DNA of 64,000 nucleotides, from assembly GCA_020060485.1 (NCBI GenBank), contig JAGVAB010000070.1, positions 72,809 to 136,808 on the forward strand. Direction: 5' to 3'. The notes beneath the pieces are model-generated. The model was not told where the DNA came from and did no database searches. It saw nothing but the letters and a program-made list of their open reading frames with translations. This document shows, in pieces, positions 1-8,559 of this stretch. Each line of letters starts with the position of its first letter. The stretch's first letter is position 1. Source of the stretch: Anaerolineales bacterium (lineage in GTDB: Bacteria; Chloroflexota; Anaerolineae; Anaerolineales; Anaerolineaceae). A program made the position numbers and the translations under genes.

Positions 1-1300
1 TCAAAACGCCGAAGATTCCCAGAAATTCCGCCGATTTGGCGAACAGGAAAGGCGGCCACAGGAAACCATCACCGATGCTGGCAATAAGTGAAGCGCCTTC
101 TGGCATGGTGAAACCGGCTTCCACCGCAGCGGAAGTGAACAACGGAGCCAGAGCAGTAGCAATGTAGAAACCAACCGCCAACTCTAGCGTTCCGCCAATG
201 ATCAGGCGCACAACATTACCTTTGAAGAGCGGCGCCATCATGGCAACCACAAAGGGAATGATGGCCAGGTCAGCAAACAACACCACACGGTTACCGGGCA
301 GAATGATCGAAAGCAGAACAGCGATCGGAACCAGAATCAGCGAGGATGAAATAGCTGCAGGATGACCAATCAAAATCGCCGAGTCCAGACCGATGTTAAT
401 ATCGACGGCATTGGAGCGCTTCTGCATGTAATCGCGGGCAGCTTCAGAAACCGGGATCAAACCTTCCATCAGAATTTGCACCATCTTGGGCAGCAAATAC
501 ATAACTGCCGCCAGGTTCATGCCTACACCAAGCACCTTGGACAGAACAGTTGCAAAATCACCAGCGTTGTAGAAGCCCAGAATACCCAGCACCAAACCGA
601 TGATCAAGCCAAGGATGACAGGATCGCCAAAGATGCCGAATTTCTTCTGAATTGCTTCCGGATCAGCGTCCAGATCACGCAGGCCAGGGATCTTTTCAAC
701 AATCCAATTCGTCACGATTGCGATCGGAACACCAGGGGCTGAAGTCAGGTGCGGGATGGAAATACCCGGCAGATTATAGAAGTGCTGTACAGACTTGGCA
801 GTCCAGTCGGCCAGGAAAAGCGCCAGAGCGGCTGCAATGGCGGCTGCGACCAAACCAAAGAAAACATTGCCGGTTACGATGGCCACAAGCGACCCGATGA
901 AAGCAAAGTGCCAGAAATTCCAAATATCAATGTTGAGGGTCTTGGTCACCCGGGCAGCAAGCAGAATAATGTTGACCAGAATGGCAACCGGGATGACCCA
1001 CAGGCCAACCTGCGTGCCAAATGCAATGGCCGCGGCCGAAGGCCAGCCGACGTCCACGATATCGCGGGTTACGCCAGTGTTGGCAACCATTGCCTGACCA
1101 ACCTCAGTCAAGCTACCCCACATCAAACCTACCACAAGGTTGATGCCAATGAATGCAATACCGATCATCACGCCGGAACGGAAGGCCTTGGCGGGCTTCG
1201 CACCCAGGAACCAGGCCAAGAAGAAAATAATGACCGGCAACAGAATTGTGGCACCCAGGCCGTCAATGACAGCCTTCAAGGCAGCAAGAAATTGAACCAT
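1..1300 (-). CDS. gatC: PTS galactitol-type IIC permease, C-terminus cut by window edge
   Basis: Membrane permease of a phosphotransferase system that takes up and phosphorylates a sugar or polyol. The frame reads from an ATG at 1300, behind a good GGAGGAT Shine-Dalgarno, through the window start without a stop (about 433 residues). The protein is very hydrophobic, with many membrane segments, and fits the galactitol (Gat/Sgc) IIC family, including the TNWIVEKIPGL and GLDSAILIGHPAAI stretches and a late GDGFLWPPF stretch. Family members are about 450 residues, so little is missing. It follows the IIB gene by 46 bases and is the last visible gene of a regulator-IIA-IIB-IIC operon. The family is clear; the actual substrate (galactitol, another polyol or a pentitol) cannot be read from sequence. 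Confidence 0.9.
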   Translation of the reverse strand, partial: MVQFLAALKAVIDGLGATILLPVIIFFLAWFLGAKPAKAFRSGVMIGIAFIGINLVVGLMWGSLTEVGQAMVANTGVTRDIVDVGWPSAAAIAFGTQVGLWVIPVAILVNIILLAARVTKTLNIDIWNFWHFAFIGSLVAIVTGNVFFGLVAAAIAAALALFLADWTAKSVQHFYNLPGISIPHLTSAPGVPIAIVTNWIVEKIPGLRDLDADPEAIQKKFGIFGDPVILGLIIGLVLGILGFYNAGDFATVLSKVLGVGMNLAAVMYLLPKMVQILMEGLIPVSEAARDYMQKRSNAVDINIGLDSAILIGHPAAISSSLILVPIAVLLSIILPGNRVVLFADLAIIPFVVAMMAPLFKGNVVRLIIGGTLELAVGFYIATALAPLFTSAAVEAGFTMPEGASLIASIGDGFLWPPFLFAKSAEFLGIFGVL

Positions 1301-1346
1301 TTTTATCCTCCAGTTATGAACGTTGAAAAATTATCAAATTTTTAAA

Positions 1347-1628
1347 TTACGCAGTGAGAGCTTTGGCAATCTGTTCGATAACATCCTCCTTTCCAATACC
1401 AGTTAAGAATGCCAGTGTTTGAATTACTGGAACACCCAAATCTGCAGGCACCTGGGTTGTGGAAACTACCAGGTCAACACCAGACACATAGGCTCGAATT
1501 TCGGAAGCCTTGCATTGCTTTGTTGTAACATCAATACCGCGATCTTTCATTGCTTCTTCAATGGCTCTCGCAACTACAGTTGATGTCGCAATCGCAGTAC
1601 CGCAGGCAACTAAAATGCTCTTTTTCAA
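1347..1628 (-). CDS. gatB: PTS galactitol-type IIB subunit
   Basis: Small cytoplasmic phosphocarrier (93 residues, usual family length) that accepts phosphate from IIA and passes it to the sugar bound by IIC. The N-terminus carries the P-loop-like VACGTAIATST with the phosphorylated cysteine at residue 9, as in GatB-like IIB proteins. Upstream of the ATG there is a strong AGGAGG-like site. It lies between IIA and IIC genes of the same type, which supports one dedicated transporter. Gene symbol given by family, not by proven substrate. Confidence 0.88.
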   Translation of the reverse strand: MKKSILVACGTAIATSTVVARAIEEAMKDRGIDVTTKQCKASEIRAYVSGVDLVVSTTQVPADLGVPVIQTLAFLTGIGKEDVIEQIAKALTA

Positions 1629-1738
1629 TGAATCCTCCTTTTTACTATGCTGAACAACTGATTTTGGACCGGTTTACTTTCTTACGCCTTACAACCATTT
1701 TACAGCGAAATGAAAGAAATACAAACCGAATCCAGCTG

Positions 1739-2212
1739 TCATACCTCAAGTAATGCAAGTGACTGCTGCACACCCTCGAAGTTTTTCGCATCAATCAAGC
1801 TGGAAACAACTTCTGCGTTTTGCAGAACACCAGCGATCACCTGCAGCATCTCGATCTGCGCTTTAGGCTGTTCGAGAGAAAGCAAAAAGACCAGCCGTAC
1901 AAGCACAGATTCGTCTTTATTTACCATGTTCTGAAAAACAACAGGCTTTTCCAGGGTCGCCATTGCCACACCAGATCTTTTCACATGCTCAACATCCGTG
2001 TGCGGAATGGCAGCATTAATTTCCCCATCCAATGGCAAGCCGGTTGGCAGTTCTTTTTCTCGCGCCAGGGCGGCGGCGACAAAAGTATCCTTCACGTACC
2101 CTGCCTGTTCTAACAAACCGCCAAGCTTGGTGATCACATCCTCTGAATCTTCTGCCATCAAATGCAGGCAAACTGCTGATGGTTCGAGCAACTCCAACAA
2201 CTTGTTTGACAT
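1739..2212 (-). CDS. gatA: PTS IIA subunit, fructose/mannitol/galactitol type
   Basis: Cytoplasmic IIA domain protein (157 residues) that takes phosphate from HPr. The active-site histidine is in AIPHTDVEHV (about residue 71), the hallmark of the PTS_EIIA type-2 fold. A TTG two codons upstream (2218) is a possible alternative start, but the ATG at 2212 has an AGAGGA Shine-Dalgarno at a workable distance. It starts 30 bases after the SorC-type regulator gene and is separated from IIB by about 110 bases, consistent with one operon of regulator, IIA, IIB, IIC. Confidence 0.88.
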   Translation of the reverse strand: MSNKLLELLEPSAVCLHLMAEDSEDVITKLGGLLEQAGYVKDTFVAAALAREKELPTGLPLDGEINAAIPHTDVEHVKRSGVAMATLEKPVVFQNMVNKDESVLVRLVFLLSLEQPKAQIEMLQVIAGVLQNAEVVSSLIDAKNFEGVQQSLALLEV

Positions 2213-2242
2213 TAGCAATAAGTCCTCTCTATTTCAAACCGC

Positions 2243-3256
2243 CTATTTAAGTTCATCCAGTTCTAGTACTTGCTGAGCAGTGTCTGCATCTGTAACCAGA
2301 ATGTTCAAATACCCGGCCCGTAACCCGCCCAAAAGCGGCAGCACCTTGTCTGGCCCTCCGGCAACACCAATCCGCACTGGTATTTCTAGAAAGTCCTGCA
2401 TCGCAATCCCGATGACCCTGGTCTGAAAATCCTCATAAACCCGATTACCAAATTCGTCAACCTGGAATCCACACACATCTCCCACCGACCCAGCCTCAAC
2501 CATCCGCAGGATATCATCTTTTGAAGCATAGCCAGCCAGGTAGAAACTGGACGTGGAGATATCTGTGCTACCAACCCCCATCAAGGCCACAGTAGTCTGC
2601 CTTGCCATATTGAGTCCTTCGGCAACATTGCGTGTTTTAATAAATGATGCTGCAATATCTGAGTTTTCTACAAGATAGGGGGCGTTCAGGTAAACTGCCT
2701 GACCGCCAAATTTCTTTTGCAGGCTGGAAACCAATGCGTGTCCGTCATATTGATCATTTTGGGCACCCAACGCACCGATGAGCTGCGTCACTGTGATAGT
2801 CTCGGTTTCATGAAATGCTTCAGCATCCAATGCCTCGACCACAGCACTTACCGTTGTGCCCCATGTTACACCAAACACAGTTCCCGGTTTCAGGTATGAT
2901 CTTAAAGCAAATGCGCCTGCTTGTCCAAGTCTCTCCTTTAATCTGTCAGGGGGAATATTTCTCTGGCTGATCACATACGCATCCTGCAAATTAAAGCGTT
3001 TCACAAGTTGTCTTTGCAGGACTTTATTCAGGCCCAGTGGACGGTTGATCTGGATATTCACGATCCCGGCGCCGCGCGCTTCGGTGATCATCCTGGACAC
3101 CATCGATCGAGTTACACCCACAAATTTCGCGATTTGTGCCTGGGTTTTGCCTTCCAGGAAATACTGCTCAGCCACATCCGCCAGCAGTTCCGATCTTTCG
3201 TCCGACAGCTTCTTGTCCATCACGTGATACACCTGACTGGAGTTGCTAAGGGCCAA
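2243..3256 (-). CDS. SorC/DeoR-family sugar-responsive regulator of the PTS operon
   Basis: Transcription factor of 337 residues. The N-terminal helix-turn-helix (about residues 25-65, AQIAKFVGVTRSMVSRMITE) is followed by a large SorC-type effector domain of the sugar-phosphate-isomerase fold (GVTWGTTVSAV, ALMGVGSTDIS, GVAGGPDKVLPLLGGLRAG). Family members bind phosphorylated sugars. A second Met 12 codons in (MDKKLSDER) could be the true start. It is the first gene of the PTS operon and has two inverted repeats around its own promoter, so autoregulation and control of the transporter by a PTS-made sugar phosphate are likely. It is related to the second SorC gene at 6738-7700 but is clearly a different protein. 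Confidence 0.88.
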   Translation of the reverse strand: MALSNSSQVYHVMDKKLSDERSELLADVAEQYFLEGKTQAQIAKFVGVTRSMVSRMITEARGAGIVNIQINRPLGLNKVLQRQLVKRFNLQDAYVISQRNIPPDRLKERLGQAGAFALRSYLKPGTVFGVTWGTTVSAVVEALDAEAFHETETITVTQLIGALGAQNDQYDGHALVSSLQKKFGGQAVYLNAPYLVENSDIAASFIKTRNVAEGLNMARQTTVALMGVGSTDISTSSFYLAGYASKDDILRMVEAGSVGDVCGFQVDEFGNRVYEDFQTRVIGIAMQDFLEIPVRIGVAGGPDKVLPLLGGLRAGYLNILVTDADTAQQVLELDELK

Positions 3257-3265
3257 TGCGATCTA

Positions 3266-3326
3266 CTCACTTTCGTGATTAATTTCTCACACATGTGAGT
3301 TTAGCATTTTCTTTTCCTAAAGTCAA
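3266..3326 (-). promoter_or_regulatory. Promoter with two tandem operator-like inverted repeats, SorC/PTS operon
   Basis: On the minus strand a -35 TTGACT (3326-3321) and a -10 TAAACT (3303-3298) are 17 bases apart. Two repeats of the form CTCAC-N4-GTGA(G/T) lie at 3286-3299 and 3266-3279, exactly 20 bases apart centre to centre. The first overlaps the -10 element and the second lies just downstream of the predicted start of transcription. This is a repressor arrangement, most simply for the SorC protein encoded next. The promoter and repeats are seen; the binding protein is inferred. Confidence 0.75.
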
Positions 3327-3353
3327 GTGCCATTCTTCAAAATCGCATAAAAA

Positions 3354-3385
3354 GACAAAGGGCGGTCGGATGATCGCCCTTTGTC
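3354..3385 (-). terminator. Rho-independent terminator after the 2-oxoacid dehydrogenase operon
   Basis: An 11-base perfect stem (3354-3364 with 3375-3385, GACAAAGGGCG) with a 10-base loop. On the minus strand it is followed by CTTTTTAT, a proper U-tract. It closes the E1alpha-E1beta-E2 operon and separates it from the PTS regulator promoter. Confidence 0.85.
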
Positions 3386-3411
3386 ACCTCAGTTCAACGT
3401 CTATAACCGCA

Positions 3412-4740
3412 CTACCAAAGCATCAGATCCGGCTCCTGTAAGACATCACGCAAATCAGCCAGGAACCGCGCTCCGCTGGCGCCATCTGCTACGCGGTGAT
3501 CAAGCCCCAGTGTCATGTGCATCATCGGCAGAACCGCAATTCCACCCTCTCCATCGGGTACGACTTCATCCTGAATTGCACCAACCGCCAGAATGCCTGT
3601 TTGACCAGGATTGATAATGGCCGTAAATTGCTCAATTCCAAATGCGCCCAGGTTGGTGATGGTAAAAGTGCCGTTTACCACATCTGATGGCACCAGGTCG
3701 CCCGTCCGGGCACGGCTCACCAGATCTGCTACATTCTCTGCCAAATCCGACAGGCAAAGCTGTTCTACGTTTTTGACCACAGGCACAATCAATCCTCCGT
3801 CCAAGGCAACCGCTACACCTATATTGGTTTCTGGCAGGATATCGATCGTATCCCCATGAAGCGCGCTGTTGATGACGGGATTGCGCAACAATGCCCAACT
3901 GACTGCTTTGACCAAAAGCACGGTGGCAGAAAGATGAGCCACTCCCTGACTCTTGGCCCGCTCATTCAAGCGTTCTCTGAAATCCTCAAATGCCGACATT
4001 TCTGCCTTGAGAGTCATATAAATATGCGGTGCCGTCTGGTAACTGACCGTCATGCGATCGGCGATCTTCTTGCGCATTCCGGTAAATGGAATGGATTGCA
4101 TTCCTTTTTGTTGCTGTCCCGTCGTTGCGCTCGCAACCGCTCGCAGCACATCCGCCGCCTGAACTCTTTCGCGCGGCCCACTGCCCGGAACACTTCCCAA
4201 CTCAATCTCATTCTCCCGGGCGACACGCCGGGCAGCCGGTGTGGCGCGCACTTTTCCAGTATCCCCAACCGACTGAAGTTCTTCAATTTCAGCCGTTTTA
4301 GCCAGCACGCTTTCAACGTCCGCTTTGGTCACCCTCCCGCCCGGGCCAGAACCCTGGATCGTGGTCACATCTACGCCTGTTTTTTCAGCCATACGTTGCG
4401 CAACCGGTGTCGCATCAATTGCTCTCTCCGGCGCAACTGATTGATTCACAGAGACTGACGGCGGAGCATCAGAAACAGTTTCACTTATCGGTAATTCTTC
4501 TCCAGGCTGCAGGACGTAACCAATGATCTCCGTCACTGGTATTGACTCGCCAGGCTTGCCGCGTAGGCCTGCCAAAACGCCAGAGGCTGGGCACTCCACA
4601 TCCATGGTCACTTTGTCGGTTTCTACAACCAGGATCGGTTCGCCTTTTTCAACCTTGTCACCTTCTTTTTTGGACCATTCAACGATCGTACCAATCTCCT
4701 GCGACATCTCAAACTTGGGCATGATGATTGGTTCAGCCAT
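3412..4740 (-). CDS. Dihydrolipoamide acyltransferase (E2) with two subunit-binding domains
   Basis: E2 core of a 2-oxoacid (or acetoin) dehydrogenase complex: moves the acyl group from E1 via a swinging lipoyl arm to CoA. 442 residues. One lipoyl domain (residues 1-80, lipoylated lysine 43 in ETDKVTMD), then two peripheral subunit-binding domains (about 109-146, TPVAQRMAEKTG, and 165-202, TPAARRVARENE), then the catalytic domain ending in DHRVADGA, which holds the HxxxDG catalytic motif. The open frame extends 62 codons upstream, but that part overlaps E1beta. The ATG at 4740, one base after the E1beta stop and behind GGAAAGG, is the right start. Two subunit-binding domains are unusual. No E3 gene lies nearby, so E3 must come from elsewhere. 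Confidence 0.92.
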   Translation of the reverse strand: MAEPIIMPKFEMSQEIGTIVEWSKKEGDKVEKGEPILVVETDKVTMDVECPASGVLAGLRGKPGESIPVTEIIGYVLQPGEELPISETVSDAPPSVSVNQSVAPERAIDATPVAQRMAEKTGVDVTTIQGSGPGGRVTKADVESVLAKTAEIEELQSVGDTGKVRATPAARRVARENEIELGSVPGSGPRERVQAADVLRAVASATTGQQQKGMQSIPFTGMRKKIADRMTVSYQTAPHIYMTLKAEMSAFEDFRERLNERAKSQGVAHLSATVLLVKAVSWALLRNPVINSALHGDTIDILPETNIGVAVALDGGLIVPVVKNVEQLCLSDLAENVADLVSRARTGDLVPSDVVNGTFTITNLGAFGIEQFTAIINPGQTGILAVGAIQDEVVPDGEGGIAVLPMMHMTLGLDHRVADGASGARFLADLRDVLQEPDLMLW

Positions 4741-4741
4741 C

Positions 4742-5731
4742 TCACACCTTTCCTTTCGCCAGTTTCCGGGCTTCAGCAACGATATCTTCCACCTGTGGCA
4801 CAGCATTATATTCCAGTGTCCGGTTGTAGGGGATAGGGATATCCTTGCCTGCCAACCGAACGATGGGCGCATCCAGGTAATCGAAGGCCTGGCTTTCAGC
4901 AATGACAGCTGCCAGTTCCCCGCCATATCCGCCAGTTTTACAGGCCTCGTGCACGATTAAAACCCGGCCAGTTTTCATGACCGATTTGACAATGGTCTCT
5001 TCATCCAGCGGGCGCAGAGTGCGTGGATCAACCACTTCGATATCAATCCCCTCTTGGGCCAAAATCTCAGCAGCTTCTAACGATCTCGGTACCATCATTC
5101 CCGTGGCTATGACGGATAAATCCTTCCCGGATCGTTTGATATCTGCCACGCCCAATGGAATTTCGTAAGATTCTTCAGGAACTGGCCCTTTCGCTTTTTT
5201 GTATAACAACTTTGGCTCAAAGAAAATGACCGGATTATCATCCCGTATTGAAGCAATCAACAAACCCTTGGCATCATATGGCGTGGTTGGCATTACCACC
5301 TTTAAGCCGGGAATATGTACATACCAGTTTTCAAGACTTTGCGAATGTTGTGCCGCCGCCCCTGCCCCGGAACCAATCGGGGCACGGAGTACAAAGGGTA
5401 CCGTATTAGTACCGCCAAACATAAAGCGTAGCTTGGCTGCCTGATTGACAATCTGGTCAGATGCCAGGGTCATAAAGTCCATGAACATGATCTCGCCAAT
5501 CGGCCGCATACCCGTCATAGCCGCACCGGTAATGGCTCCGCCGATAGCCAGTTCACTGATCGGAGTATCAATCACTCTCTCGGTACCGAATTCTTCAAGC
5601 ATTCCCATGGAAACGCCAAAGGCTCCGCCATAAACCCCCACATCCTCACCAATTAAGAACACTCGATCATCTCGGCGCATTTCCTGCACCATTGCTTCGC
5701 GAATTGCCTCTAGAAATGTAAGCTCTCTCAT
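4742..5731 (-). CDS. 2-oxoacid/acetoin dehydrogenase E1 beta subunit
   Basis: Thiamine-diphosphate-dependent E1 component, beta chain (329 residues, usual length). Together with E1alpha it decarboxylates a 2-oxoacid or cleaves acetoin and loads the E2 lipoyl group. Recognised from [14 protein letters not shown], the transketolase-type Pyr domain ([30 protein letters not shown]) and the C-terminal transketolase domain ([31 protein letters not shown]). Its ATG overlaps the E1alpha stop by four bases, indicating translational coupling. Sequence alone does not separate pyruvate from acetoin or branched-chain substrates. Confidence 0.92.
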   Translation of the reverse strand: MRELTFLEAIREAMVQEMRRDDRVFLIGEDVGVYGGAFGVSMGMLEEFGTERVIDTPISELAIGGAITGAAMTGMRPIGEIMFMDFMTLASDQIVNQAAKLRFMFGGTNTVPFVLRAPIGSGAGAAAQHSQSLENWYVHIPGLKVVMPTTPYDAKGLLIASIRDDNPVIFFEPKLLYKKAKGPVPEESYEIPLGVADIKRSGKDLSVIATGMMVPRSLEAAEILAQEGIDIEVVDPRTLRPLDEETIVKSVMKTGRVLIVHEACKTGGYGGELAAVIAESQAFDYLDAPIVRLAGKDIPIPYNRTLEYNAVPQVEDIVAEARKLAKGKV

Positions 5732-6690
5732 TCTGCGTATACTCCTTCCAGGATGGTTGCGACATCAGGCTCCGGACTTTCCTCCGCAAATTTCACCGCG
5801 TCTTCAATTGCCTTTTGAGCTTCCGCTTTGATGACTTCGGCTTCTTCCTGGGTCAATGTCTTCTCTTTGATCAGCTGTTTTTCAAATCTTGCGATTGGAT
5901 CTTTCTGCATCCATTCCTGTATCTCTTCTTTGGTGCGATAGCGGTTCGCATCACTTTTGGAATGTCCCCGCCATCGATAGGTGTTGTTTTCGACCAGGCT
6001 GGGGCCTTCTCCAGCCCGCGCACGCTTCACAGCCTCGGATATGGCTTCGTAAACCGCCATCACATCATTTCCATCAACTGTCACTCCTGGCATGCCATAA
6101 GATGACGCTCTGTCAGAAATCCGGTCAATGGCAATTGCATCCTGAATGTTCATCGACATGCCATATTGGTTGTTTTCACAGACAAAAACAATGGGCAATT
6201 TCCAGATTGCAGCCATATTGAGGGACTCGTGAAATGCACCTTCATTTGTGGCGCCATCCCCAAACATACAAAAGCAAACCTGATCTGTCTTTCTATTGCG
6301 GATCGTCAAACCCACACCCACTGCCAGGGGAATATTGCCTGCCACAATACCTTGAGCGCCAAGATACCCGCCCGGAACGTCTGCGATATGCATGGAACCG
6401 CCGCGGCCACGGCAATACCCCGTGGCTTTGCCAGTGAATTCCGCCATCATCAGGTTCAGGTCTGCGCCATAGGCCACTAATTGGGAATGGCCGCGATGCG
6501 TCCCCAGAATATAGTCGCCTTTCCTCACTGCGGCAATCGTACCCACCGCCGAAGCCTCCATGCCAATGGATAAATGCATCGTGCCATGGATCTTGCCCAA
6601 CGCATATAACTTTTCGGCCATCTCCTCGAATGCCCGGCCGGTGTACATTTGCCGCAGCCATTCGATTTTTGTTTTTGTGTCTACCGCCAT
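5728..6690 (-). CDS. 2-oxoacid/acetoin dehydrogenase E1 alpha subunit
   Basis: Alpha chain of the thiamine-diphosphate E1 enzyme (320 residues from the ATG at 6690). The thiamine-diphosphate motif is complete: [10 protein letters not shown] followed about 25 residues later by CENNQYGMS. The [11 protein letters not shown] loop resembles the phosphorylation-loop region of E1alpha proteins. A GTG six codons upstream is in frame, but the GGAGG Shine-Dalgarno overlaps it and sits well for the ATG. The gene is 47 bases downstream of a SorC-type regulator. The short E1alpha resembles acetoin dehydrogenase AcoA and Gram-positive PdhA equally; I would not choose between them. Confidence 0.92.
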   Translation of the reverse strand: MAVDTKTKIEWLRQMYTGRAFEEMAEKLYALGKIHGTMHLSIGMEASAVGTIAAVRKGDYILGTHRGHSQLVAYGADLNLMMAEFTGKATGYCRGRGGSMHIADVPGGYLGAQGIVAGNIPLAVGVGLTIRNRKTDQVCFCMFGDGATNEGAFHESLNMAAIWKLPIVFVCENNQYGMSMNIQDAIAIDRISDRASSYGMPGVTVDGNDVMAVYEAISEAVKRARAGEGPSLVENNTYRWRGHSKSDANRYRTKEEIQEWMQKDPIARFEKQLIKEKTLTQEEAEVIKAEAQKAIEDAVKFAEESPEPDVATILEGVYAE

Positions 6691-6737
6691 CGATTTCTTT
6701 GCCTCCACAATAATTTGATTAAAAACTCAAAACTGGT

Positions 6738-7700
6738 TTAATTCGATTGATCCGCATCGCTGTCCATTGACAGCACCCGTTTGGCAGCCAGGTCATCAGT
6801 GATCAAAGCGGTTACCCGTTTGCCTCGTAAAGCGCCCAAAATAGCGCCTGCTTTTTCTTCTCCTCCTGCAACCCCCACCACATGCCTGATATGGCGTAGA
6901 TCATCCAGCCTGATGCCGATGATGCGCTTATCCACTGGCACATCCAATGCCAGGCCGTTAATATCATATAACCTGCCGCAAATATCACCAGCTGCCCCCT
7001 GATCAGCCAGTTGGCGCAGATCAGACCTGGTCAAAAAACCAGCCCTCAAAAAGCTTGACACCTCGGGTGGAATACCGCCGATGCCAACCAGTGCAATATC
7101 TGATTTCCGCGCCAAATCCAGTGTCTGCTGCACATGCATTTCCCGCATCAAACCCTCTGCGATCGCTGTGTCTTCAACGATCAGCGGAACATGCAGATAG
7201 TGGTACTCACCCCCATAAAGGTTGGCTAAAAACCGCGCCAAGTCTGGCCCATCAATCAAGGGATCGCTTGCCCCGACGGCGCCAAGCATTTGTACAACTT
7301 TGATGGCTAATCGCAATTCAGGGCGCAACGCGCGAGCCGTCTGATAAACTGCCGTACCCCAGGAAATTCCAAGGATAACATCCGGTTTCAGAATACTCTC
7401 CAAATAGCGTGCCGCAAGATTGCCCAGTCCCCGTAAAACATCATCGTACGCTCGCCCTAGACCAACCAGCACCGAAACATGCTGTATACCAAATCGCTCC
7501 TGCAATTCATTTTCCAGAGCGTTGGACGTACGCCAGGGATAGTTGATCACAATTTCAACAATCCCTTCTTCCCGAGCTTCTTTTAGCAAGCGCGAAATTT
7601 TGGAACGCGAGACCCCAACCCTGCGGGCGACATCCGCTTGGGTTAGTTCCTGGTCATAATACAAGCTCGCCACTCGCGCCAATAGCTCCTGGTTATCCAA
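6738..7700 (-). CDS. SorC/DeoR-family regulator leading the 2-oxoacid dehydrogenase operon
   Basis: Transcription factor of 320 residues: N-terminal helix-turn-helix (residues about 18-45, ADVARRVGVSRSKISRLLKEA), then a SorC effector domain (GISWGTAVYQ, ALVGIGGIPP, GVAGGEEKAGAILGALRG). An AGGAGG Shine-Dalgarno lies upstream of the ATG. As first gene of the operon regulator-E1alpha-E1beta-E2, it likely makes expression of the dehydrogenase respond to a phosphorylated sugar or sugar derivative. Having a SorC paralogue for both the PTS and this complex suggests linked control of sugar entry and acyl-CoA formation. Partner effector unknown. Confidence 0.88.
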   Translation of the reverse strand: MDNQELLARVASLYYDQELTQADVARRVGVSRSKISRLLKEAREEGIVEIVINYPWRTSNALENELQERFGIQHVSVLVGLGRAYDDVLRGLGNLAARYLESILKPDVILGISWGTAVYQTARALRPELRLAIKVVQMLGAVGASDPLIDGPDLARFLANLYGGEYHYLHVPLIVEDTAIAEGLMREMHVQQTLDLARKSDIALVGIGGIPPEVSSFLRAGFLTRSDLRQLADQGAAGDICGRLYDINGLALDVPVDKRIIGIRLDDLRHIRHVVGVAGGEEKAGAILGALRGKRVTALITDDLAAKRVLSMDSDADQSN

Positions 7701-7714
7701 GGCTAACCTCCTGA

Positions 7715-7802
7715 TATCTCAAGAGAAATTCTTTCATGAGATAAGTTTATCAAAGAGAAACTACTTCGTCAAGACATATGTGCATTTTTTGCACATATGT
7801 GC
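7715..7802 (-). promoter_or_regulatory. SorC/dehydrogenase promoter with upstream palindromes and downstream inverted repeat
   Basis: On the minus strand, -35 TTGACG (7772-7767) and -10 TAAACT (7749-7744) are 17 bases apart. Directly upstream of the -35 are two copies of ACATATGTGC (7774-7783 and 7793-7802), each largely palindromic and together forming a larger mirror with a T-run between. Downstream of the -10, around the expected start site, is TATCTCA-N15-TGAGATA (7715-7721, 7737-7743). The upstream sites are placed for activation and the downstream one for repression. The binding proteins are inferred. Confidence 0.72.
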
Positions 7803-7972
7803 GGAGACTTATGCCCCTTGGCGATTGCCTCTGCACCCATTTTTATGTAAGCTATTGTTGAGTCGCGTTCGCTTTTATGATTTGGCGCCTATCCTTGTTT
7901 CTCGTAAAATTACTCCCCTTTTCGGTTGAAAAAGATATTAACTATAGAGAATTCTCAAGAAAAAGGTCGTGC

Positions 7973-8548
7973 ATGGAAGAAAAGGTAGCAATTTCTCGTA
8001 TCAAACAAGGTGACCTCTCCGGGCTGGAAGTTTTGGTCAGGCAGTACCAGGTGAAAGCTGTGTATGCTGCCTTTGTGATCCTTCAAGACCGGTCTCTGGC
8101 AGAGGAAGTTGCCCAAAATGCTTTTCTGAAAGTGGTCGACAAGATCAACCTGTTCGACGACACGCGCTCTTTTGCCCCCTGGTTTTTCAGGATCGTTGCC
8201 AACGACGCCATCAAAACTGCCCGCAAACAAAGCAGGCTTTGCTCACTGGAAGAAGAAACTGATTATGAATCGCAATCCCTTGCCAGGTGGATGATTGACC
8301 CGCAGCCGTCGCCGGAAAAACAGATCGAGATCAAAGAAAACGTGGAGATATTGAAGAATGCCTTGCAGCAGCTTTCGCCTGACCAGAGGGCGGTCGTGAT
8401 GATGCGCTACTACCTCAATATGAATAACAATGAAATGGCAACTCGCCTAGAAAAGCCTGTCACCACAATCAAGTGGTGGCTAAGGACCGCCCGAAAAAAG
8501 CTCGGCATACTCATCCAAACAATCGACCCTTCGAAACACCGGAATTAG
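7973..8548 (+). CDS. ECF-type RNA polymerase sigma factor
   Basis: Alternative sigma factor of the sigma-70 family, ECF class (191 residues). Region 2 spans about residues 8-80 (LVRQYQVKAVYAAFVILQD, FAPWFFRIVANDAIKTARK). Region 4 spans about 125-175 (LSPDQRAVVMMRYYLNMNNN, TTIKWWLRTARKKL). The open frame runs 32 codons further upstream without sigma homology. The ATG at 7973 follows AAAAGG and starts a normal region 2. It is 11 bases upstream of a membrane-anchored protein, the standard sigma/anti-sigma arrangement, so extracytoplasmic signals probably release it. Regulon and signal cannot be told from the sequence. Confidence 0.9.
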   Translation: MEEKVAISRIKQGDLSGLEVLVRQYQVKAVYAAFVILQDRSLAEEVAQNAFLKVVDKINLFDDTRSFAPWFFRIVANDAIKTARKQSRLCSLEEETDYESQSLARWMIDPQPSPEKQIEIKENVEILKNALQQLSPDQRAVVMMRYYLNMNNNEMATRLEKPVTTIKWWLRTARKKLGILIQTIDPSKHRN

Positions 8549-8559
8549 GAGGCAGCACA

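Noticed and set aside
749..1345. 198-codon open frame on the plus strand
   Set aside because: Lies antisense to the PTS IIC gene; its composition (Q/N/H-rich) is typical of a shadow frame and it has no ribosome-binding site or family motif.
4741..4926. N-terminal extension of the E2 gene
   Set aside because: Overlaps E1beta and lacks lipoyl-domain similarity. The ATG at 4740 starts the lipoyl domain exactly and has a good Shine-Dalgarno.
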